Source of the DNA: an uncultured Lachnospiraceae bacterium
Lineage (GTDB): Bacteria > Bacillota > Clostridia > Lachnospirales > Lachnospiraceae
Length of the DNA: 45,767 nt
Direction of reading: 5' to 3'
NCBI GenBank assembly: GCA_946541955.1
Contig: CAMNJZ010000008.1
Location: 1-45,767 of the forward strand
Below are positions 40,314 through 45,767 of the stretch, one piece after another (within the stretch, counting starts at the first letter, position 1; each line of letters opens with the position of its first letter). A model generated the notes under the pieces. That model was not told the origin of the DNA. It ran no database searches and saw only the letters and a list, made by a program, of their open reading frames with translations. The position numbers and the translations under genes were made by a program.

Positions 40314-41084
40314 ATGAACCTTTACACATATACAGCAGGGGCGGGAACGCCCCTGCTTATGATTCATGGAATTATCAGCGACGGCAGCTTTTTCGACGAA
40401 GCTGCTTCTTTTCTGTCAGATGAATATCAGGTGATCAGCTATGACCGCCGGGGCTACGGCAGAAGCACCCTGGAGACCTATACAGATTTTTCTGTGGGGG
40501 CCCAGGCGGAGGACGCCGCAGACGTCCTGAGGGCCTGTACAGACCAGAAGGCCCTGCTCTTTGGCAACAGCGCCGGAAGTCTGATCGCACTGGAGCTGGC
40601 CTTCCGCCATCCGGAAATGGTCCGGGGCATGGTCCTTCTGGAGCCCTCCCTGGCCTGGGATGAGGAAGAAAGAGGAAAGCTGAGAGAATGGAACAGAGAG
40701 CTGAACGAATACAGGGCTTCGGGCAGGATCAAACGGGCCATGCCTGCCTTTATCCGTGTGACCGGCGCGCCGGCCTCCGGCGAGAGCGCAGGACTTGCGG
40801 AAATGAAGAAGACCTACAGCAATCTTAAGAACTTCATGTTCGGAGAGCTCAATGAGGTCCAGCGGGCCTATGATCCGTCTCTGGAACGGTGCAGGAATCT
40901 GGAGATTCCCGTCAAGGTGGCTGTTACCAGGGAGGGAGCAGCCAGTATCTTTGCGACGTCCTCCGTCAGCGGAGCCCGCCTGGCAGGCTGGGAAATCGTC
41001 GAATTTCCGGGTTATCACAATACGGCCAAGGATATGCCGGAAGACTTTGCAAAGGCGCTGAAAAGGGCGCTGAACGGGCTGTAA
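40314..41084 (+). CDS. Alpha/beta hydrolase
   Basis: A 256-residue alpha/beta hydrolase. The oxyanion region is MIHGIISDGSFFD, the nucleophile is S86 in the elbow FGNSAGS, and H235 in GYHNT is the likely catalytic histidine. The substrate is unknown. ATG at 40314 with AAAGGAA upstream was preferred to in-frame codons nearer the MBOAT gene. It follows the Dlt-like operon by 68 bases and precedes the hotdog protein by 30; it may be the end of the same transcript. Confidence 0.85.
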   Translation: MNLYTYTAGAGTPLLMIHGIISDGSFFDEAASFLSDEYQVISYDRRGYGRSTLETYTDFSVGAQAEDAADVLRACTDQKALLFGNSAGSLIALELAFRHPEMVRGMVLLEPSLAWDEEERGKLREWNRELNEYRASGRIKRAMPAFIRVTGAPASGESAGLAEMKKTYSNLKNFMFGELNEVQRAYDPSLERCRNLEIPVKVAVTREGAASIFATSSVSGARLAGWEIVEFPGYHNTAKDMPEDFAKALKRALNGL

Positions 41085-41114
41085 GGGTCGCAAGAAAGGA
41101 GAGTGCAGGGTACC

Positions 41115-41522
41115 ATGAAAACACTCGAGGAAGTCAGGGAGAACTTTAAAAATGATGTTTACGCCACATTTACGACGGGAATCAGCATAGATTATGCCAA
41201 GCCCGGTCACTGCGCAGTGAGCCTTCGGCCGGATCCCAGGCATTACAATGCGGTCGGCCAGGTCATGGGCGCCGTCTACAATACCATGGCGGATTTCGCC
41301 TTTGCCGTGGCGGCAAACTATGAATTTGACGGTCCTGTTGTGACGGTCACCCTGTCTTCGAACATTTCCTTCTACAGCGGTATGAAGGGAGAGATCCTGT
41401 ATGCGGCCGCCAATGTGGTCAAGGAGGGGCGGAAGACCTGCTTCTATGAGGTCCAGGTGACCGACGATCTGGGAACAAAGATCGCCGCAGTCACGGTAAA
41501 CGGCTATAAGATCGAACGCTGA
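41115..41522 (+). CDS. Hotdog-fold protein, PaaI-type thioesterase family
   Basis: A 135-residue hotdog protein. The segment HYNAVGQVMGAVYNTMADFAFAVAAN matches the PaaI pattern (H-N-G, G, then helix with D), except that the usual HGG is MGA, so a residue normally found near the active site is missing. The family hydrolyses acyl-CoA or acyl-carrier thioesters. ATG at 41115 is used, with AAAGGAG 13 bases before it; a GTG at 41103 would be too close to that site. Last plus-strand gene before the tRNA cluster. Confidence 0.8.
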   Translation: MKTLEEVRENFKNDVYATFTTGISIDYAKPGHCAVSLRPDPRHYNAVGQVMGAVYNTMADFAFAVAANYEFDGPVVTVTLSSNISFYSGMKGEILYAAANVVKEGRKTCFYEVQVTDDLGTKIAAVTVNGYKIER

Positions 41523-41575
41523 GCATAAAGGGCCGGGTCCGCAGGGGCCCATGGACGGCCTGAGAGCGCAAAAAG

Positions 41576-41604
41576 AAAAAAGCAGCCACCGGCTGCTTTT
41601 TTTC
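41576..41604. terminator. Bidirectional terminator between hotdog gene and tRNA cluster
   Basis: AGCAGCC-ACC-GGCTGCT is flanked by five A on the left and six T on the right. It ends the plus-strand operon and can also end the tRNA transcript of the minus strand. Confidence 0.88.
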
Positions 41605-41612
41605 ATTCTGCG

Positions 41613-41692
<80 letters not shown>

Positions 41693-41695
41693 ATA

Positions 41696-41727
41696 TTTTA
41701 TAAAACCCGCTCCTCATCAGAGCGGGT
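41696..41727 (-). terminator. Terminator-like hairpin inside the tRNA cluster
   Basis: On the minus strand ACCCGCTC and GAGCGGGT form an 8-bp stem with a 7-base loop, followed by TTTATAAAAT. It lies between tRNA-Lys and tRNA-Leu, so the last tRNA would need read-through or processing. Confidence 0.6.
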
Positions 41728-41734
41728 ATCAGAC

Positions 41735-41807
41735 TGAGACATCGGGGACTCGAACCCCGGACAACTTGATTAAAAGTCAAGTGCTCTACCACCTGAGCTA
41801 ATGCTCC
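41735..41807 (-). tRNA. tRNA-Lys (TTT), weakened acceptor stem
   Basis: A 73-nt cloverleaf with anticodon TTT in CTTGACTTTTAATCAAG and a perfect T arm. The acceptor strands GGAGCAT and ATGTCTC pair poorly: G1-C72, G2-T71, A3xC70 (mismatch), G4-T69, then three normal pairs. Discriminator A, no CCA. Either a functional but weak tRNA or a decaying copy. Confidence 0.88.
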
Positions 41808-41811
41808 AAAA

Positions 41812-41883
41812 CTGGGCTAGTTGGATTCGAACCAACGAATGCAGCAGTCAAAGTGCTGTGCCTTACCACTTGGCGATAGCCCA
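41812..41883 (-). tRNA. tRNA-Gln (TTG)
   Basis: A 72-nt cloverleaf with acceptor TGGGCTA/TAGCCCA, discriminator G, and anticodon TTG in CAGCACTTTGACTGCTG. The U1-A72 pair is typical of bacterial tRNA-Gln. No CCA is encoded. Confidence 0.95.
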
Positions 41884-41945
41884 GTATTTTCCCCATATAG
41901 AACAATAGAACGCCGTAGCGTTCCACTGTCTCCATAATATGAGAG

Positions 41946-42020
41946 GGTGGGTAGAGGGACTCGAACCCTCGATCTCCAGAACCACAATCTGGCGCGTTAA
42001 CCAACTACGCCATACCCACC
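41946..42020 (-). tRNA. tRNA-His (GTG)
   Basis: A 75-nt tRNA counting the extra 5' G (-1) that is encoded and pairs with the discriminator C, the identity mark of tRNA-His. Acceptor GTGGGTA/TACCCAC, anticodon GTG in AGATTGTGGTTCT. No CCA. Confidence 0.95.
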
Positions 42021-42027
42021 ATATGAA

Positions 42028-42101
42028 TATGCCCGAAGGGACTCGAACCCCCGACACCCGGCTTAGAAGGCCGGTGCTCTATCCAGCTGAGCTACGGACA
42101 C
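42028..42101 (-). tRNA. tRNA-Arg (TCT)
   Basis: A 74-nt cloverleaf with acceptor GTGTCCG and CGGGCAT (first pair G-T, one more G-T), discriminator A and anticodon TCT in CCGGCCTTCTAAGCCGG. It reads AGA and AGG. No CCA. Confidence 0.93.
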
Positions 42102-42128
42102 ATATTATGCAGCAGCTACTGCTGCGAG

Positions 42129-42200
42129 AGCGGGTGATGGGAATCGAACCCACCTATCCAGCTTGGAAGGCTGGCGCACTAGCCGATGTACTACACCCGC
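42129..42200 (-). tRNA. tRNA-Gly (TCC)
   Basis: A 72-nt cloverleaf with acceptor GCGGGTG/CACCCGC, discriminator T and anticodon TCC in CAGCCTTCCAAGCTG. It matches the standard bacterial tRNA-Gly(TCC). No CCA. Confidence 0.95.
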
Positions 42201-42232
42201 ATATCTGACTAAGTCATCCGTATCGAAAACAA

Positions 42233-42307
42233 TCGGGGTGACAGGATTCGAACCTGCGGCCTCCTGGTCCCAAACCAGGCGCTCTAGCCAAGCTGAGCCA
42301 CACCCCG
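42233..42307 (-). tRNA. tRNA-Pro (TGG)
   Basis: A 75-nt cloverleaf with acceptor CGGGGTG/CACCCCG, discriminator A and anticodon TGG in CCTGGTTTGGGACCAGG. First gene of the minus-strand cluster, 30 bases after the promoter. No CCA. Confidence 0.95.
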
Positions 42308-42337
42308 TGATTAAGACCTTTTCAACACGCAAGTGAT

Positions 42338-42366
42338 ATTATACTGGAGTAGAAGAGAGGTGTCAA
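42338..42366 (-). promoter_or_regulatory. Consensus promoter of the seven-tRNA cluster
   Basis: On the minus strand TTGACA (42361-42366), exactly 17 bp, TATAAT (42338-42343): a perfect SigA promoter, fitting for stable RNA. It lies between the yfcE stop codon and tRNA-Pro. Confidence 0.93.
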
Positions 42367-42400
42367 GGGGTATAAAAAAGTTTTTCCAGCTTCCGGAGGA

Positions 42401-42886
42401 CTAAATATCGGGATACCGGATCTGATACCGGGGCGCCTCTCCCTCCTGCAGGATCAGAAGGATATAGGAGGGCCGTCTGCCTGCCTGTCTGGGGTAAGCG
42501 GCGCTGCCCGGGTTGAGGACCAGGAGGTCTTCGTCCTGCTCGGCCAGCGGTCTGTGGGTATGGCCGTAGATCAGGATGTCCGCATGACGGGCTCTGGCTT
42601 CCTGCCGGATCAGCTCCGGCCGGAAGGAGACCCTGTAACGGTGGCCGTGCGTCAGGAAGATATGGAAGCCGCAGAGATCGAATTCCAGGTCATCGGGGGC
42701 GTCCGAATAGAAATCGTTGTTGCCTGCCACAAAGTAGAAGGGGACCTCGGCGGTTTCTTCGTAGAGATCCTCGCGGTCCTCGGCGTCTCCGGCAAAAATG
42801 ACGGCGTCAATGTCCCCTGCATCATAGAGGGCGTCCAGAAAACGCCAGTCATTGCCGTGGGTATCGCTGATTACCAGGATTCTCAT
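42401..42886 (-). CDS. YfcE/MJ0936-family metallophosphoesterase
   Basis: A 161-residue calcineurin-like phosphodiesterase. The metal-binding motifs are in order: DTHGN (D8, H10), GDAED, GNND, THGH and GHTH. The family acts on phosphodiesters in vitro; the natural substrate is unknown. Its ATG overlaps the stop codon of rdgB (ATGA), a pairing common in Firmicutes, so the two are translated together. Last gene of the minus-strand operon. Confidence 0.93.
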   Translation of the reverse strand: MRILVISDTHGNDWRFLDALYDAGDIDAVIFAGDAEDREDLYEETAEVPFYFVAGNNDFYSDAPDDLEFDLCGFHIFLTHGHRYRVSFRPELIRQEARARHADILIYGHTHRPLAEQDEDLLVLNPGSAAYPRQAGRRPSYILLILQEGEAPRYQIRYPDI

Positions 42887-43533
42887 AGGACCTCCAGGGC
42901 TTTGAGCTTCTCGACCATGGCCCGCAGGGCCTTGCCCCGGTGGCTGATGGCGTTCTTTTCCTCTTCGGAGATATCTGCGCTGGTCTTCTGATACTGGGGA
43001 AGGTAGAAGAAGGGATCGTAGCCAAAGCCGTTGCTTCCGCTGATCTCATAGCCGATATAGCCCTCCATATGGCCCAGCACCGTATAGGATGTGCCGTCAG
43101 GCAGGACAGCGGCTACAGCGGCCGTAAAACGGGCTGTGCGGCCTTCCCAGGGGACATCCTTGAGCTGGTCCATGATGTAGTTCATTTTGATGATATAGCT
43201 GGTATCACGGCCCTGAAAACGGGCGGAATAGATACCGGGGGCCCCGCCCAGCGCGTCGACCACCAGGCCGGAGTCGTCTGACATGACGATATTGCAGACG
43301 CCCTGGGCTTCGCCATCCATGCGGCCGTCTTTCTCGGCCTCCCGGACCAGTCTGGCCACGGAGCCGGCCTTGATCAGGGCGTTCTCTTCAAAGCTGGTGC
43401 CGGTCTCATCCGGGTCTGCCTCGACGCCTGCTTCCCGCATGGTAAGGACTTCGATGCCCATATCTGCGATGATATCCTTGATTTCCCGGACCTTGCCCGG
43501 GTTTCCTGTTGCAAAAATGATTCGTTTTTTCAT
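42883..43533 (-). CDS. rdgB: RdgB/HAM1-type non-canonical purine NTP pyrophosphatase
   Basis: A 216-residue house-cleaning enzyme that converts dITP, ITP and XTP to monophosphates. Motifs: IFATGNPGKVREI at the N-terminus, TGTSFEENALIKA, SDDSGLVVDALGGAPGIYSARF, GFGYDPFF and SHRGKAL near the C-terminus. A stretch of about ten residues (EKDGRMDGEAQGV) before SDDSG is somewhat longer than usual. Starts 15 bases after the stop of the RNA methyltransferase gene and overlaps the phosphodiesterase gene. Confidence 0.95.
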   Translation of the reverse strand: MKKRIIFATGNPGKVREIKDIIADMGIEVLTMREAGVEADPDETGTSFEENALIKAGSVARLVREAEKDGRMDGEAQGVCNIVMSDDSGLVVDALGGAPGIYSARFQGRDTSYIIKMNYIMDQLKDVPWEGRTARFTAAVAAVLPDGTSYTVLGHMEGYIGYEISGSNGFGYDPFFYLPQYQKTSADISEEEKNAISHRGKALRAMVEKLKALEVL

Positions 43534-43548
43534 ACTGCTTTCTTTTTC

Positions 43549-44778
43549 TTACTGACCTGGCATGGATTCCTTTCCTTTTCTGTTCCTGCTCTGGGGCTTG
43601 GGACCCGGGAACATATAAAAGTAGGTCTTGAGCATGCCGTTGTAGAGTTTTCGGTTTTTGGCGGCCTTGAGGCCCAGATCCTGTTCACACCGATCGTAGG
43701 AGGTGATGACATACATGGACCAGGAATCCAGGGCTGCAAAACGCCTTCCCAGAGTCTTGTAAAGCTCGGAGAGGCCGGACAGGTCCCTGACGTCTTCGGC
43801 GTCCTGAGCATCGTCGATCCGGCCCGTAAGATTGTCTCCGCTGAGCCTTTCCCCATAAGGCGGATTGGTCACGATAAAGCCGTATTTTTTGGGGTGGGAG
43901 AGGGCTTCCACAGACCGGGTCTGGAAGTGGATCAGCTTCTCCACGCCTGCCAGTCTGGCGTTCTCTCTGGCGGCGGCGATGGCCGCAGGATCGATATCAT
44001 AGCCCTGCAGATCGGTCTCCACGGAAAGATCGATCTGTTCCTCCGCTTCCTCCCTGGCGTCGGCCCAGACGGACGAAGGAATCAGGTTGGTCCATTCCTC
44101 CGCAGTAAAATGCCGGCGCAGGCCGGGCGCGATATGGGCTGCCATCAGGGCGGCTTCTATAATGAAGGTGCCGCTGCCGCAGAAGGGATCCACCAGGATC
44201 CGCCCCGGTTTCCAGGGGGTCAGCATCAGAAGGCCTGCCGCCAGATTCTCGGCAATGGGTGCCTTGACGCCCTTCAGACGGTAGCCCCTTTTATGAAGCG
44301 AGTCTCCGGTGGTATCGATGGCGCAGGTGACTTCATCCTTTTTGATGAAGACCCTGACCGGATAGGGAGATCCTGTTTCCGGGAAATGGTCGATCAGATA
44401 TTTTCTTTTCATTCTCTCGACCATGGCCTTTTTCATCACCGACTGAATATCGGAGGGAGAGAAGAGCTGGCTCTTGACGCTGGCGGCCTTGGTGACCCAG
44501 AAACGGCTTTCTCTGGGCAGATATTCTTCCCAGGGGAGGGCCAGGGTTCCCTGGAACAGGTCTTCCCAGGTCTTTGCATGGAAGGACCCCACCTTAAGCA
44601 GGACCCGCTCGGCGGTTCGGAGATTGATGTTGGCTCTGGCGATGGCCTCAGCGTCTCCGATAAAGCTGATCCGTCCGTCGTCTACAGCCGATATATCATA
44701 GCCGAGATCATAGATTTCATTTTTTACCACGCTTTCCATGCCGAAATGGCAGGGAGCAATCAGTTCGAACTGCTGCAT
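43549..44778 (-). CDS. THUMP-domain RNA methyltransferase (RlmL/YpsC type)
   Basis: A 409-residue SAM-dependent methyltransferase for 23S rRNA guanine-N2 by family. The N-terminal THUMP domain spans about 50-160; the Rossmann methyltransferase part has DPFCGSGT (SAM binding), GYDIDPAAI and the catalytic NPPYGERL. The Lys/Arg-rich C-terminus (SRNRKGKES) is an RNA-binding tail. The start is the ATG of MQQFELIAPC with GAGGT 8 bases upstream; an earlier in-frame ATG has no such site. First gene of the operon with rdgB and the phosphodiesterase. Confidence 0.92.
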   Translation of the reverse strand: MQQFELIAPCHFGMESVVKNEIYDLGYDISAVDDGRISFIGDAEAIARANINLRTAERVLLKVGSFHAKTWEDLFQGTLALPWEEYLPRESRFWVTKAASVKSQLFSPSDIQSVMKKAMVERMKRKYLIDHFPETGSPYPVRVFIKKDEVTCAIDTTGDSLHKRGYRLKGVKAPIAENLAAGLLMLTPWKPGRILVDPFCGSGTFIIEAALMAAHIAPGLRRHFTAEEWTNLIPSSVWADAREEAEEQIDLSVETDLQGYDIDPAAIAAARENARLAGVEKLIHFQTRSVEALSHPKKYGFIVTNPPYGERLSGDNLTGRIDDAQDAEDVRDLSGLSELYKTLGRRFAALDSWSMYVITSYDRCEQDLGLKAAKNRKLYNGMLKTYFYMFPGPKPQSRNRKGKESMPGQ

Positions 44779-44890
44779 ATTTACCTCATAAACCCGGGCT
44801 CCGGCCATGGAGGCCGGCCCTGTCGCGGAGAATGTCAATCTGTCAGATGCGAAAAAAATTCCTTATAATCTATTGTAAGACAGATTTCAA

Positions 44891-44933
44891 GTTTTTAAAA
44901 GGGCCGCAGACGGAAAAACCGTCTGCGGCCCTT
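44891..44933 (-). terminator. Terminator of gdhA
   Basis: On the minus strand AAGGGCCGCAGACGG, loop TTTTT and CCGTCTGCGGCCCTT form a perfect 15-bp stem followed by TTAAAAAC. Confidence 0.9.
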
Positions 44934-44967
44934 ACAGGTCGGGTTATGAAGTGAATCCTTTGTCTGA

Positions 44968-45767
44968 TCAGACAATACCCTGTGCTTCCATAGCGTTTAC
45001 GACCTTCAGGAAGCCGGCGATGTTTGCGCCTGCAACATAGTTGCCTTCCATACCGTACTTCTTGGAAGCGTCATCGATGTTGTGATAGATGTTGACCATG
45101 ATGTCCTTGAGCTTGGCATCTACTTCTTCTGCGCTCCAGGAAAGTCTCTCGGAGTTCTGGCTCATTTCCAGAGCAGAGGTAGCTACGCCGCCGGCGTTGG
45201 AAGCCTTGCCGGGAACGAAGAGAACGCCGTTCTCCTGCAGATACTGGGTAGCTTCCAGAGTAGTAGGCATGTTAGCGCCTTCGCATACAGCATAAACGCC
45301 GTTGGCAACAAGGGCCTTGGCATCTTCCAGATTCAGCTCGTTCTGGGTAGCGCAGGGAAGAGCAACGTCGACTTTAACGGTCCATACGCCCTTGCCTTCG
45401 CTGTACTGTGCACTGGGCTTTCTCTTCTTGTACTCGGTCAGTCTTGCTCTTCTGACTTCCTTGACGTCCTTCAGAAGGCCTACGTCGATTCCGTCGGGAT
45501 CATAGATCCAGCCTGTGGAATCAGAGCAGGTAACGACCTTTGCGCCCAGCTGCTGAGCCTTTTCGATGGCATAGATAGCAACGTTGCCGGCACCGGAAAC
45601 AGCAACGGTCTTGCCTTCCAGAGATGTGCCGTGGCACTTAAGCAGTTCGCTGGTCAGATAAACGAGGCCGTAGCCGGTTGCCTGGGTTCTTACCAGGGAG
45701 CCGCCGTAGGAAAGGCCCTTGCCGGTCAGAACGCCTTCATAGAGGCCTGTGATCCTCTTGTACTGGC
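44968..45767 (-). CDS. gdhA: Glutamate dehydrogenase, 3' part (5' end outside window)
   Basis: About 265 codons of the C-terminal two thirds of a hexameric glutamate dehydrogenase, which interconverts 2-oxoglutarate plus ammonia and glutamate. The frame is open from the window edge: YKRITGLYEGVLTGKG, GGSLVRTQATGYGLVY, the dinucleotide fold VSGAGNVAIYA, the CSDSTGWIYDPDGID region (SDS, as in NADP-type enzymes), and PGKASNAGGVATSALEMSQN near the end, where the nicotinamide site closes. The catalytic Lys region would be upstream of this window. NADP preference is likely, not certain. Followed by a strong terminator. Confidence 0.95.
   Translation of the reverse strand, partial: QYKRITGLYEGVLTGKGLSYGGSLVRTQATGYGLVYLTSELLKCHGTSLEGKTVAVSGAGNVAIYAIEKAQQLGAKVVTCSDSTGWIYDPDGIDVGLLKDVKEVRRARLTEYKKRKPSAQYSEGKGVWTVKVDVALPCATQNELNLEDAKALVANGVYAVCEGANMPTTLEATQYLQENGVLFVPGKASNAGGVATSALEMSQNSERLSWSAEEVDAKLKDIMVNIYHNIDDASKKYGMEGNYVAGANIAGFLKVVNAMEAQGIV

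Overview
The window looks like a chromosomal segment of an anaerobic, butyrate-forming member of the Clostridia, most likely Lachnospiraceae. The main reasons are the gene order thl-crt-hbd-bcd-etfB-etfA, AGGAGG-type ribosome binding sites, promoters with an extended -10 (TGnTATAAT), Cys-type glutathione peroxidase, a DUF1292 protein, a long-form hibernation factor, and a Dlt-like acylation operon. No phage, transposase, CRISPR array or plasmid gene was seen. The species cannot be named from the sequence alone.

Layout. 1-460: three tRNA genes (Asn, a CAT-anticodon tRNA that is probably Ile2, Leu) and a terminator. 505-2282: a lone hypA facing a lone galactose-type binding lipoprotein. 2391-7017: a tandem pair of CorC/HlyC membrane proteins, two tiny membrane proteins that face each other across a terminator, a CaCA-type Na+/Ca2+ exchanger and a DUF1292 protein. 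7056-10503: an OmpR-type two-component system followed by a secreted SH3b-NlpC/P60 hydrolase. 10720-11247: hibernation factor. 11442-17639: the central butyrate operon, which converts two acetyl-CoA to butyryl-CoA and includes the electron-bifurcating Bcd-Etf complex. 17724-20531: pyridoxal kinase (minus), YbaK deacylase and a second thiolase about 70% identical to the first over the first 100 residues. 20711-21634: tRNA-Arg and a shortened LacI-type regulator. 21963-26149: a MarR regulator and a heterodimeric ABC exporter in one operon. 26319-35045: glutathione peroxidase, a P-type ATPase translationally coupled to a lipid kinase, a HAD phosphatase, glucose-6-phosphate isomerase and glycogen branching enzyme. 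35205-41522: an SGNH / AMP-ligase / carrier protein / MBOAT operon resembling DltD-A-C-B, followed by an alpha/beta hydrolase and a hotdog protein. 41613-42307: seven tRNA genes on the minus strand. 42401-44778: a minus-strand operon of an RNA methyltransferase, RdgB and a YfcE-type phosphodiesterase. 44968-45767: the 3' part of gdhA, running off the window.

The most interesting parts are (a) the Dlt-like operon, whose SGNH protein carries an extra C-terminal domain and whose promoter is studded with three TCGGG direct repeats; (b) two clear palindromic operators, one in front of the MarR-ABC operon and one covering the promoter of the peroxidase gene; (c) stem-loops in the first three gaps of the butyrate operon; and (d) a tRNA-Lys gene with a weakened acceptor stem. 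All 11 tRNA genes lack an encoded CCA end, so the cell must add it enzymatically.
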